Origin: Eledone cirrhosa
Taxonomy: Eukaryota > Mollusca > Cephalopoda > Octopoda > Eledonidae
Length of the DNA stretch: 64,000 nucleotides
Reading direction: 5' to 3'
Assembly: GCA_964016885.1 (NCBI GenBank)
Contig: OZ024744.1
Location: 116,315,302-116,379,301 of the forward strand
Of this stretch, positions 1-9,148 are shown piece after piece; the stretch's first letter is position 1; the number at the start of each line of letters is the position of its first letter. The translations under genes were made by a program, and so were the position numbers. Under the pieces are notes generated by a model that saw nothing but the letters and a program-made list of their open reading frames with translations, ran no database searches and was not told the origin of the DNA.

Positions 1-504
1 CTGGACAACAACTCATTCCCTTCTTTAAGTACCACTTTAGAAGGAGAATCAGAGTGGAGAGAGAGGCACTGCACCCCAGTAAATTTACTGAAAGGTGGGT
101 GAATGTAGCAAAAATGGCCCGAGTGATTGGGCCTTCTCTGTTTATAAACCTGTAGGTTGAAGAAGAGAGAAAAGGAAGAAAGGAGCACTTGCACAACACG
201 CTCCTGGAGTTGAGGGTTGTTCTATCGACGGGGTATTAAACAACCCATTTGTAACGCCTCCCCCTATTGGGGATTTCGATTGTAAAATTTGTTTGTTTTA
301 ATAATATTTTTACACGACTGTATGTAAAATCCCCGGCATGTGTCTTTGTATTGTCCCCTTTTCTTGTGCGCCTTTGTGGAAATATGATTAATATGATTCC
401 AGTCCCTTGGAGGACTAACAAAACACCCAGGAGCTGGACATATCGTCGAATTGACAGAGTGTAACACATTTCAACAACATGTGTACCTGTCTTTTTCACA
501 TTAA
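1..504. other. Unassigned left-flank sequence, no gene recognised
   Basis: This stretch has no coding region I can support. The few open frames are under 90 codons, overlap on both strands and resemble no family I know. Composition is mixed AT-rich with a purine-rich patch near 140-190. It leads into the hammerhead-like motif at 505, so the part from about 240 on may be the tail of a degraded retroelement read from the plus strand. That is inference; I see no domain to confirm it. Confidence 0.4.
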
Positions 505-582
505 TTCGTACTGCCTGAAGAGGTCACAGCCAATAATAGCTGTCACCGAAATATATATAGCAGAGAATATATCATAAACGAA
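505..582 (+). ncRNA. Hammerhead-ribozyme-like motif (candidate 1)
   Basis: The plus strand contains the hammerhead core in the right order. The box CTGAAGA (515-521) fits CUGANGA. Stem II is GGTCACAGC (522-530) against GCTGTCACC (539-547), 8 of 9 pairs, with the loop CAATAATA. GAAA follows at 548-551. Stem III is ATATAT (551-556) against ATATAT (567-572), ending in the triplet ATC, so cleavage is predicted after C573. Outer stem I pairs TTCGT (505-509) with ACGAA (578-582) across an internal loop of poorly paired bases. Hammerheads are known in Penelope-like elements and other retroelements. The weak inner part of stem I is the main doubt; catalysis is not shown. Confidence 0.55.
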
Positions 583-624
583 GCCAAATTTTACATGTTT
601 GACTTACTTATTTTATATATATAT

Positions 625-1010
625 AATATATAAGATCAAAAGATGGTTAAAAGAGTTCCATGTATTTTATTATGTGCATTTCAAAAACAAATACCATCAT
701 GGGTTGATATTTGCGTTCTCATCAGATAAAATAGGGAGACATGATATGAAGCTTAAAAAACACTTGCGAGCAGTGAAGTGTTAAATCAACATATCAACAT
801 ATGTTGATTAAATCAAGATATCAACATATCAACATATCAACATATGTTGATTTAACACTTCACTGCTCGCAAGTGTTTTTTAAGCTTCATATCATGTCTC
901 CCTATTTTATCTGATGAGAACGCAAATATCATCCCATGATGATATTTGTTTTTGAAATGCGCATAATAAAATACATGGAACTCTTTTAACCATCTTTTGA
1001 TTTTATATTA
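625..1010. repeat. Large foldback (inverted repeat, arms about 170 bp)
   Basis: The left arm from about 625 to 800 is matched in reverse complement by the right arm from about 836 to 1010. For example, CACTTGCGAGCAGTGAAGTG on the left matches CACTTCACTGCTCGCAAGTG on the right, and AAAAGATGGTTAAAAGAG matches CTCTTTTAACCATCTTTT. A few mismatches separate the arms (such as ATACCATCATGGG versus ATATCATCATGGG). The centre is a short tandem array of AACATATC-like units ending in ATATGTTGAT. No protein is encoded. It could be a foldback or MITE-like element, or an inverted duplication at the end of an older element. No clear target-site duplication is seen because the flanks are TA-rich. Confidence 0.8.
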
Positions 1011-1095
1011 TTTATACTCCAGTCCTATAAACAGTAGAGTGCTTCTTATCCGATATTTGCATTGCTTTATTGTACTACAATAAAACTCACTTCCT

Positions 1096-1100
<5 letters not shown>

Positions 1101-1133
<33 letters not shown>
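1101..1133. repeat. (TA)n microsatellite at left edge of PLE array
   Basis: About 16 TA dinucleotides lie directly against the first base of PLE copy A. A second TA tract (9999-10059) lies at the other end of the PLE array. The array may therefore have inserted in a TA microsatellite, or the TA tracts may be part of the element ends. Confidence 0.9.
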
Positions 1134-1136
<3 letters not shown>

Positions 1137-1238
1137 TATTGAAATTTCCGTTGGAAACAAAAAAGGTCATAGAAGTGAAGAGTGCTCTATGTAAGTATCA
1201 GAGCAAAATTTAATGTATAAAAATCAATACAATATAAT

Positions 1239-1304
1239 TACCTCATTACCAGAGGTTTCCCGAATGAGGCGAATACGAAAGAAACGTCTTCATTCGTTCG
1301 TCAG
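1239..1304 (-). ncRNA. Hammerhead-ribozyme-like core in PLE tail, copy A (candidate 2)
   Basis: Read on the minus strand, CTGACGA (fits CUGANGA) is followed by stem II, CGAATGA paired with TCATTCG (7 bp, long loop). Then comes GAAA, stem III CCTC paired with GAGG, and TA as the last two bases of a GUA cleavage triplet. The A of GAAA pairs with the T before the cleavage base, as the family requires. Two weaknesses: the first stem II pair is A-G, and stem I next to the core pairs poorly. The same segment recurs unchanged in copies B and C and, inverted, at the array end. PLEs commonly carry hammerheads in this terminal repeat region, which supports the call. Confidence 0.5.
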
Positions 1305-1839
1305 ACGAGGCAATATAAAACATGGGTAAATACTTGGAAAGTCTCATCAAGAAAATCAAATGAATTAGAAATTGAAATATATAAAATCTATCAAGAAATA
1401 TAGTTAGGTGTGTGTATATGTATGTATATACGCTCACAGATGTGCATATATGTGTATGCACATATGTATACGTATAGTGAAAAAGTGTGCGTAAATATAA
1501 AATTTAGGGCAAATGTATCTGTATGTCTGTAATCTACAGACAGAATAGATACATCATAAGAATATGAATATGAAGGCGCGCGCATAAACACACCTACACA
1601 TACGTACACTTAGATGCGGAAGTAAAAGAGGTAAGGGAGTGTAATAATTAAAGGAAAGTATCAATCTCGATATATTTATAAAAATGTAACAATAAATTAG
1701 AAAGAAAAAATTTTTAGAAAGAAAAAATTAAAGAAAAGAAGACAAAAAAGGGTACATGCATACACAGACACGCATATCTCACAAAAGAAACGCAAAAATA
1801 TACATGCTTATATACACACGCACACTTACACACCCATAC

Positions 1840-2047
1840 GTTCGATACGTACATACACACACACACACACACATACTTACACTCACGCATATTGACCTGT
1901 TTGCATGCACACGCATAAAAATGAGTAAGTAAAAAAAAGGGGGGGGGGAAGAAAAAAGGAACAAAACATAAAACCTAGATGTCAAAACACGGATATAAAG
2001 ACACATACACATACGCATAATATATACATACACACACACACATATAT

Positions 2048-2092
<45 letters not shown>

Positions 2093-2100
2093 CACGCACG
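1840..2100. repeat. CA/TA microsatellites and poly-G run in PLE copy A tail
   Basis: The tail holds a CA run near 1853-1872, a G run near 1939-1948, and a CA-to-TA run near 2031-2088 that ends in CG-rich CGCACGCGCGCGC. The same tracts recur in copies B and C with different lengths. Minus-strand open frames here (for example 1779-2285) are only translations of these dinucleotide tracts. Confidence 0.85.
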
Positions 2101-2499
2101 CGCGCGCACATACGTAGTCGCTCATGTACATATATAGAAAGTATACACACATTAAGGCGTTCAGCCATATTGATACAGGGTGTAAAAAACTTGTGGATAA
2201 GTAAGTACAAATATAAAATTGTAAGATTGGCTGTGCAAAAATAAAAATGAAAAAATATATCTGGTTTGGAAAACACAAATGACAAGTCTAATCAGTTAGT
2301 GAAGGAAAAAGGGAAGTAAAAAAAGGGGAAGTAAAAAATGGAAAGTGAATCGGAGAATAAAGAGGGGGTTATTGGTGGATGTGAAGTAAACATAAAAATA
2401 AAAAAATAAAAAAATAAGAATAAAAATAAATGAAATTATTGACAAGGATAAAAATGAAAGTAAGTCAGAAAGGGTAATTAAAAAGAGAATAATAAGAGT

Positions 2500-3055
2500 T
2501 TATGGAGGATAAGTATCTGAAAGTGTGTTAAGTTTATATGAGCTGGGAAGCAGGTGTGATTTCATGTGTGGGCAACTGGTGAAAATTTCCGTCTTTATGT
2601 TCAGGCAGGTCTTTGGTGATTTTAGGTTTTGCAATATCCAATATTTTTCATTTATGCAGAGCGTGCATTTTCTTGTTCCTCTAGCATATTCTTTAGATTG
2701 GTTCAAAATTGACCAATCTAATTTATATTGGATGCCTTGGTCTTTCAAATCCCAAATTCTGCTAGCCAGAGCTGTTGTAAATCTTTTTTCTGGATGTCGA
2801 AAGGATGCGACATGTGAGTAATAACGCGTTTTGAATTTGTCTTGCGTCATACCCACATATCGTTCACTGGTGGCTGGATGGTTGTTGCTGATGGTTGTCA
2901 CTTTAGCCGCATATACAATGGCTTTGGTGTTGCATTTACCTTGTAATGGGCATTCACTTTTGATTCTACAGGAGCAAGTTTGATTTTCTCTAGGTGATAT
3001 TTTGTTGAGGATATAGGACTTAATAGGGGGACCGCAGGAATAGCTAATTTTGACA
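2500..3055 (-). pseudogene. PLE GIY-YIG endonuclease fragment, copy A
   Basis: The frame from about 3055 down to the stop at 2500 encodes the C-terminal endonuclease of the PLE protein. In order it shows KISYSCGPP, a cysteine-rich stretch (C-x-C-x5-C-x4-C), the GIY-like IVYAAKV, the YIG-like YVGMTQDKFKTRYYSH, then DLKDQGIQYKLDWSI and RKCTLCINEKYWILQ. The domain nicks target DNA for target-primed reverse transcription. The longest stretch from a start codon is 133 codons (2500-2901; its first codon is GTG, so this is not a real start). The part joining RT to endonuclease is missing through the 172-bp deletion at 3055/3056, and the frame differs from RT, so it is a fragment. Confidence 0.85.
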
Positions 3056-3952
3056 CTAGTTAGGTATGTATTTAATCGGTTCGCTAAAACCGCTATTTTG
3101 GAGGGCTTTATTATAGTCGGGGGATGCCTTATTAAAAATAGTTTCTGAGGAAGAGAGGGTGGAGATCCTACGGCTAATATTAGGGATAAGGTTTTTAAAA
3201 ACTATAGGTGGATGGCAAGATCCTTTATTTATATATTTTAAGTTTTCATTAGGTTTATGGTATGGTTTATAAGAAGCAGTAGGCAAATCTAGGTTTATAT
3301 CTAGGAAATCTACGTTGGAAAGGTTAGTGTCAATAGTAATTTTAAGATTAAAACTAGCGAAGGTTTTTATTAAGTCTTTCCTTAATCTATCTAAGTTATG
3401 GCCTATGGTGGTATGGGAAAGTATTAGACCATCGTCGCGATAAAGCCCAAAAATATGGTTAGGAAATTTTTCTTTAAGTGTATGTAAGAGGAATAGGCCG
3501 ACCAGATCACAAACATCAGCACTGTCGTAAGAGCCCATTGAGACATCGAATGGGTTCTCTGGGTTAGATATTTTTACCCAAGTGTCATTATCATTAAAAA
3601 GTAGAGTGTTCCTAGCATGCAAGATGACATTCTCTTCAATATCGGAGATATTAGTAAACCCTCTAGCGAAATTTAAAGCTTTCGCTAAAAGGGTCTGAGT
3701 AATAGATGGGTAGAAATCTACAATGTCAAATTGGGTGAATCTAGAACTGATTTTGTTTTTAATATTATTAAACCAATGTACTACGGAAGAGCTATTTATC
3801 CATTGGAGTAATTTAGACTTACTTCTAATGTGTGTATTTAATTTATTTAAATTTTTTTTGCTGGCAAGACCAATATCAGTCTTAGCAGGGTTGATTAATC
3901 TACAACTAGGACGATTAATAAAGTCGGGTTTATGATCTTTAACGCAGAACGT
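3056..3952 (-). pseudogene. PLE reverse transcriptase fragment, copy A
   Basis: The open frame runs from about 3952 to a TAG created at 3056. It carries KDHKPDF, then RLINPAKTD, RT motif A FDIVDFYPSI (about 3701-3730), motif B MGSYDSADVCDLVGLFLL, the catalytic YRDDG (about 3431-3442) and VDFLDINLDL with the palm/thumb segment that follows. The YRDD form and GS-x-D-x-A-x-V-C-x-LVG are typical of Penelope-like RT; most relatives have G where S precedes A, and E where D follows it. The 5' side is cut off by a frameshift near 3950, and the 3' side by the deletion that makes the stop after KYIPN. The enzyme would copy element RNA at a nicked target; this copy cannot. Confidence 0.88.
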
Positions 3953-4467
3953 TTAGCAAGTTTTTCTGTCCTATTATCTATTTTTAAAGAAACAGCTAAT
4001 TCTTTAGCTTCCTTATTTATATTATGGTACGTATTTATATTAGCTATTTGGTATTTAGAGGTGATATTATCTATTAATCGTTGGTCGTGTAAATTATTAT
4101 TAACTTCATATAGGATTTTAGTTTTATCGGAGAAGATGAACTTATTATTAGAAGATTTGAAAGTTGAAATATCATTAGATAATTTAGATTGAAAGGGGTT
4201 AGAGTACTTACGAAAATTGATATTGTTGATTGGGTTAACTAGGTCTAATTAAAAGGCGGTCATATCTTTTACTCTTTGCGGGTATTTATGAGTTTTGATG
4301 TCAAAAAATTCCGCAGAATCCGTGTTAAATTGTCCATCGAGAATCAAAGCTTTCCATCTCATTCTTTTAACAACCTTCTCTACTTTGTCTATCAGTATTT
4401 TCGTGTAGAGAGTGTTAGAAGGTGTTGGGATATTCTTTACAGAGTAGTCCAAAGGGTATTTATCCAT
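3953..4467 (-). pseudogene. PLE N-terminal region, copy A (in-frame stop)
   Basis: A plausible ATG at 4467 starts a frame with IPTPSNTLYTKILIDKVE and VVKRMRWKAL, the charged N-terminal segment typical of Penelope-like proteins. A TAA at 4249-4251 interrupts it after VKDMTAF. The same frame then goes on with LDLVNPINNINFRK, SNNKFIFSDKTKILYEV and YQIANINTYHNINKEAKELA until a frameshift near 3950. The TAA therefore looks like a point mutation inside one original open frame. Copy B has the same stop and frameshift at the matching places. Confidence 0.8.
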
Positions 4468-4688
4468 GTTCGGTATTGGTTTAAAATCCTATGACTGAAG
4501 AGTGCTCGACTTTAAAAGGGCTGGAAAGTGCCAATCTCATAAAGATGTAGAATATGCTGCGATCATTCCCTTGGGAGCTGTATAAGTATTGAAATTTCCG
4601 TTGAAAACAGAAAAGGTCATAGAAGTGAAGAGTGCTCTATGTAAATATCAGAGCAAAATTTAATGTATAAAAATCAATACAATATAAT

Positions 4689-4754
4689 TACCTCATTACC
4701 AGAGGTTTCCCGAATGAGGCGAATACGAAAGAAACGTCTTCATTCGTTCGTCAG
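4689..4754 (-). ncRNA. Hammerhead-ribozyme-like core in PLE tail, copy B
   Basis: The core is identical to the one in copy A: CTGACGA, a 7-bp stem II, GAAA, a CCTC/GAGG stem III and the GTA triplet, minus strand. It lies about 110 bp before the 5' junction of copy A on the minus strand, the place where a self-cleaving RNA would define the 5' end of a downstream tandem copy. Stem I is weak, so activity is uncertain. Confidence 0.5.
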
Positions 4755-5299
4755 ACGAGGCAATATAAAACATGAGTAAATACTTGGAAAGTCTCATCAA
4801 GAAAATCAAATGAATTAGAAATTGAAATATATAAAAATCTATCAAGAAATATAGTTAGGTGTGTGTATATGTATGTATATACGCTCACAGATGTGCATAT
4901 ATGTGTATGCACATATGTATACGTATAGTGAAAAAGTGTGCGTAAATATAAAATTTAGGGCTAATGTATCTGTATGTCTGTAATCTACAGACAGAATAGA
5001 TACATCATAAGAATATGAATATGAAGGCGCGCGCATAAACACACCTACACATACGTACACTTAGATGCGGAAGTAAAAGAGGTAAGGGAGTGTAATAATT
5101 AAAGGAAAGTATCAATCTCGATATATTTATAAAAATGTAACAATAAATTAGAAAGAAAAAATTTTTAGAAAGAAAAAATTAAAGAAAAGAAGACAAAAAA
5201 GGGTACATACATACACAGACACGCATATCTCACAAAAGAAACGCAAAAATATACATGCTTATATACACACGCACACTTACACACCCATACGTTCGATAC

Positions 5300-5506
5300 G
5301 TACATACACACACACACACACACACACATACTTACACTCACGCATATTGACCTGTTTGCATGCACACGCATAAAAATGAGTAAGTAAAAAAAAGGGGGGG
5401 GGGGGGGAAGAAAAAAGGAACAAAACATAAAACCTAGATGTCAAAACACGGATATAAAGACACATACACATACGCATAATATATACATACACATACACAC
5501 ATATAT

Positions 5507-5539
<33 letters not shown>

Positions 5540-5565
5540 CATATATATATACATACACGCACGCG
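5300..5565. repeat. CA/TA microsatellites and poly-G run in PLE copy B tail
   Basis: These are the same tracts as in copy A with changed lengths: a longer CA run near 5305-5330, a longer G run near 5394-5407, and a CA/TA run near 5485-5555 interrupted by ACATA. Replication slippage since the duplication explains the differences. The minus-strand open frames here (5165-5748) are artefacts of these tracts. Confidence 0.85.
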
Positions 5566-5965
5566 CGCGCACATACGTAGTCGCTCATGTACATATATAG
5601 AAAGTATACACACATTAAGGCGTTCAGCCATATTGATACAGGGTGTAAAAAACTTGTGGATAAGTAAGTACAAATATAAAATTGTAAGATTGGCTGTGCA
5701 AAAATAAAAATGAAAAAATATATCTGGATTGGAAAACACAAATGACAAGTCTAATCAGTTAGTGAAGGAAAAAGGGAAGTATAAAAAGGGGAAGTAAAAA
5801 ATGGAAAGTGAATCGGAGAATAAAGAGGGGGGGGGTATTGGTGGATGTGAAGTAAACATAAAAATAAAAAAATAAAAAAATAAGAATAAAAATAAATGAA
5901 ATTATTGACAAGGATAAAAATGAAAGTAAGTCAGAAAGGGTAATTAAAAAGAGAATAATAAGAGT

Positions 5966-6665
5966 TTATGGAGGATAAGTATCTGAAAGTGTGTTAAGTT
6001 TATATGAGCTGGGAAGCAGGTGTGATTTCATGTGTGGGCAACTGGTGAAAATTTCCGTCTTTGTGTTCAGGCAGGTCTTTGGTGATTTTAGGTTTTGCAA
6101 TATCCAATATTTTTCATTTATGCAGAGCGTGCATTTTCTTGTTCCTCTAGCATATTCTTTAGATTGGTTCAAAATTGACCAATCTAATTTATATTGGATG
6201 CCTTGGTCTTTCAAATCCAAAATTCTGCTAGCCAGAGCTGTTGTAAATCTTTTTTCTGGATGTCGAAAGGATGCGACATGTGAGTAATAACGCGTTTTGA
6301 ATTTGTCTTGCGTCATACCCACATATCGTTCACTGGTGGCTGGATGGTTGTTGCTGATGGTTGTCACTTTAGCCGCATATACAATGGCTTTGGTGTTGCA
6401 TTTACCTTGTAATGGGCATTCACTTTTGATTCTACAGGAGCAAGTTTGATTTTCTCTAGGTGATATTTTGTTGAGGATATAGGACTTAATAGGGGGACCG
6501 CAGGAATAGCTAATTTTGACACAGTTTCTGTTAAAGATCTTATAGTATCTATGTGTTCTAGGGAAATGTTTATCTAGGAGCTCAAGGAATTTTTTGCCTA
6601 CATTAGTTTTAACTGCTAGAGAGTAGGGGGGTGGGTGGGGGTGGGTGAACCAGATTATTTTTCTT
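5966..6665 (-). pseudogene. PLE linker plus GIY-YIG endonuclease, copy B
   Basis: One frame is open for about 700 nt. It starts at IIWF (about 6650-6660) and continues through PYSLAVKTNVGKKFLELL, KISYSCGPPIKSYILNK, the cysteine cluster CSCRIKSECPLQGKC, GIY-like IVYAAKV, YIG-like YVGMTQDKFKTRYYSH and CTLCINEKYWIL to the stop at 5966. In relatives the first motif is close to WFNPPYS; here a C/A-rich simple repeat inserts extra His/Pro residues (THPHPP). This frame differs from the RT frame of the same copy by one base, the shift falling in an A-rich run near 6665-6680. The endonuclease differs from copy A by W to L and I to T changes. Confidence 0.85.
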
Positions 6666-7590
6666 TTCCTATTTTTTGTTTAATAGAGTTAGTATAGTTA
6701 GGTATGTATTTAATCGGTTCGCTAAAACCGCTATTTTGGAGGGCTTTATTATAGTCGGGGGATGCCTTATTAAAAATAGTTTCTGAGGAAGAGAGGGTGG
6801 AGATCCTACGGCTAATATTAGGGATAAGGTTTTTAAAAACTATAGGTGGATGGCAAGATCCTTTATTTATATATTTTAAGTTTTCATTAGGTTTATGGTA
6901 TGGTTTATAAGAAGCAGTAGGCAAATCTAGGTTTATATCTAGGAAATCTACGTTGGAAAGGTTAGTGTCAATAGTAATTTTAAGATTAAAACTAGCGAAG
7001 GTTTTTATTAAGTCTTTCCTTAATCTATCTAAGTTATGGCCTATGGTGGTATGGGAAAGTATTAGACCATCGTCGCGATAAAGCCCAAAAATATGGTTAG
7101 GAAATTTTTCTTTAAGTGTATGTAAGAGGAATAGGCCGACCAGATCACAAACATCAGCACTGTCGTAAGAGCCCATTGAGACATCGAATGGGTTCTCTGG
7201 GTTAGATATTTTTACCCAAGTGTCATTATCATTAAAAAGTAGAGTGTTCCTAGCATGCAAGATGACATTCTCTTCAATATCGGAGATATTAGTAAACCCT
7301 CTAGCGAAATTTAAAGCTTTCGCTAAAAGGGTCTGAGTAATAGATGGGTAGAAATCTACAATGTCAAATTGGGTGAATCTAGAACTGATTTTGTTTTTAA
7401 TATTATTAAACCAATGTACTACGGAAGAGCTATTTATCCATTGGAGTAATTTAGACTTACTTCTAATGTGTGTATTTAATTTATTTAAATTTTTTTTGCT
7501 GGCAAGACCAATATCAGTCTTAGCAGGGTTGATTAATCTACAACTAGGACGATTAATAAAGTCGGGTTTATGATCTTTAACGCAGAACGT
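6655..7590 (-). pseudogene. PLE reverse transcriptase, copy B
   Basis: The frame is open from about 7590 to a TAA at 6655 and carries the same RT motifs as copy A: KDHKPDF, FDIVDFYPSI, GSYDSADVCDLVGLFLL, YRDDG (about 7069-7080), VDFLDINLDL, and on to YTNSIKQKIGKEK. It runs 13 residues past the point where copy A stops, because B lacks the 172-bp deletion. It then loses frame just before the IIWF motif, which continues in the neighbouring frame. A one-base change in an A-run is the simplest cause. The first 201 codons from 7260 begin with TTG, so that position is not a start; the real frame extends upstream. Confidence 0.88.
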
Positions 7591-8105
7591 TTAGCAAGTT
7601 TTTCTGTCCTATTATCTATTTTTAAAGAAACAGCTAATTCTTTAGCTTCCTTATTTATATTATGGTACGTATTTATATTAGCTATTTGGTATTTAGAGGT
7701 GATATTATCTATTAATCGTTGGTCGTGTAAATTATTATTAACTTCATATAGGATTTTAGTTTTATCGGAGAAGATGAACTTATTATTAGAAGATTTGAAA
7801 GTTGAAATATCATTAGATAATTTAGATTGAAAGGGGTTAGAGTACTTACGAAAATTGATATTGTTGATTGGGTTAACTAGGTCTAATTAAAAGGCGGTCA
7901 TATCTTTTACTCTTTGCGGGTATTTATGAGTTTTGATGTCAAAAAATTCCGCAGAATCCGTGTTAAATTGTCCATCGAGAATCAAAGCTTTCCATCTCAT
8001 TCTTTTAACAACCTTCTCTACTTTGTCTATCAGTATTTTCGTGTAGAGAGTGTTAGAAGGTGTTGGGATATTCTTTACAGAGTAGTCCAAAGGGTATTTA
8101 TCCAT
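7591..8105 (-). pseudogene. PLE N-terminal region, copy B (in-frame stop)
   Basis: ATG at 8105, TAA at 7887-7889 and a frameshift near 7588 are all at the same relative positions as in copy A. Motifs IPTPSNTLYTKILIDKVE and KRMRWKAL precede the stop; LDLVNPINNINFRK follows it in the same frame. Because both copies share the defects, the source element was already unable to make a full protein from this frame, unless stop read-through occurred, for which there is no evidence. Confidence 0.8.
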
Positions 8106-8326
8106 GTTCGGTATTGGTTTAAAATCCTATGACTGAAGAGTGCTCGACTTTAAAAGGGCTGGAAAGTGCCAATCTCATAAAGATGTAGAATATGCTGCGA
8201 TCATTCCCTTGGGAGCTGTATAAGTATTGAAATTTCCGTTGAAAACAGAAAAGGTCATAGAAGTGAAGAGTGCTCTATGTAAATATCAGAGCAAAATTTA
8301 ATGTATAAAAATCAATACAATATAAT

Positions 8327-8392
8327 TACCTCATTACCAGAGGTTTCCCGAATGAGGCGAATACGAAAGAAACGTCTTCATTCGTTCGTCAG
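8327..8392 (-). ncRNA. Hammerhead-ribozyme-like core in PLE tail, copy C
   Basis: The core is the same as in A and B. In the minus-strand transcript it lies about 110 nt before the first base of full copy B, so cleavage after the GTA triplet would release an RNA beginning just upstream of B. This is where Penelope pseudo-LTR hammerheads are expected. Stem I pairing is weak. Confidence 0.5.
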
Positions 8393-9148
8393 ACGAGGCA
8401 ATATAAAACATGAGTAAATACTTGGAAAGTCTCATCAAGAAAATCAAATGAATTAGAAATTGAAATATATAAAAATCTATCAAGAAATATAGTTAGGTGT
8501 GTGTATATGTATGTATATACGCTCACAGATGTGCATATATGTGTATGCACATATGTATACGTATAGTGAAAAAGTGTGCGTAAATATAAAATTTAGGGCT
8601 AATGTATCTGTATGTCTGTAATCTACAGACAGAATAGATACATCATAAGAATATGAATATGAAGGCGCGCGCATAAACACACCTACACATACGTACACTT
8701 AGATGCGGAAGTAAAAGAGGTAAGGGAGTGTAATAATTAAAGGAAAGTATCAATCTCGATATATTTATAAAAATGTAACAATAAATTAGAAAGAAAAAAT
8801 TTTTAGAAAGAAAAAATTAAAGAAAAGAAGACAAAAAAGGGTACATACATACACAGACACGCATATCTCACAAAAGAAACGCAAAAATATACATGCTTAT
8901 ATACACACGCACACTTACACATCCATACGTTCGATACGTACATACACACACACACACACACATACATACACTCACGCATATTGACCTGTTTGCATGCACA
9001 CGCATAAAAATGAGTAAGTAAAAAAAGGGGGGGGGAGAAGAAAAAAGGAACAAAACATAAAACCTAGATGTCAAAACACGGATATAAAGACACATACACA
9101 TACGCATAATATATACATACACACATATATATACACACACATATATAT

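Larger units (their letters stand above)
1131..4580 (-). mobile_element. Penelope-like retroelement, copy A (degenerate)
   Basis: This is the distal copy of a head-to-tail array. It reads right to left: a 5' leader of about 110 bp (4468-4580), the N-terminal region, RT, GIY-YIG endonuclease, then a noncoding CA/TA-rich tail of about 1.4 kb (1131-2499). It shares its start motif TATAAGTATTGAAATTTCCG with copies B (4581) and C (8219). Relative to copy B it lacks about 172 bp at 3055/3056, between RT and endonuclease. Small length differences elsewhere fall in microsatellites. RT plus GIY-YIG on one protein, together with tandem copies, is diagnostic of endonuclease-bearing Penelope-like elements. 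The copy is not functional as read. Confidence 0.9.
4581..8218 (-). mobile_element. Penelope-like retroelement, copy B (longest, degenerate)
   Basis: This is the middle and most complete copy, 3,638 bp from one TATAAGTATT junction to the next. Read from the minus strand it has a short leader (8106-8218), the N-terminal region, RT, linker, GIY-YIG endonuclease and a CA/TA-rich tail (4581-5965). It abuts copy A without a spacer; the junction reads GGGAGCTG then TATAAGTATT, and the same junction occurs between B and C. It retains the 172 bp missing from A. N-terminal and RT sequence is almost identical to A, stops included, so the copies are a recent tandem duplication or arose from the same damaged source. 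Confidence 0.9.

Noticed and set aside
785..850. AACATATC repeats in the foldback centre as a relic of the satellite (which contains CCATATCAACC)
   Set aside because: Only a short AT-rich motif is shared; no longer stretch of the 80-bp monomer is present.
911..918. CTGATGAG in the right foldback arm as a further hammerhead core
   Set aside because: No stem II with a following GAAA strand is found at a suitable distance; the box alone is not enough.
1779..2285. 168-codon minus-strand frame (and relatives at 5165-5748, 8868-9140)
   Set aside because: These translate CA/TA microsatellites into Tyr/Ile/Cys/Val repeats and lie in the noncoding PLE tail.
2525..2821. Plus-strand frames opposite the PLE genes (2525-2821, 3723-4192, 5991-6287, 7361-7830)
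   Set aside because: They are antisense shadows of the minus-strand RT and endonuclease, which carry all recognisable motifs.
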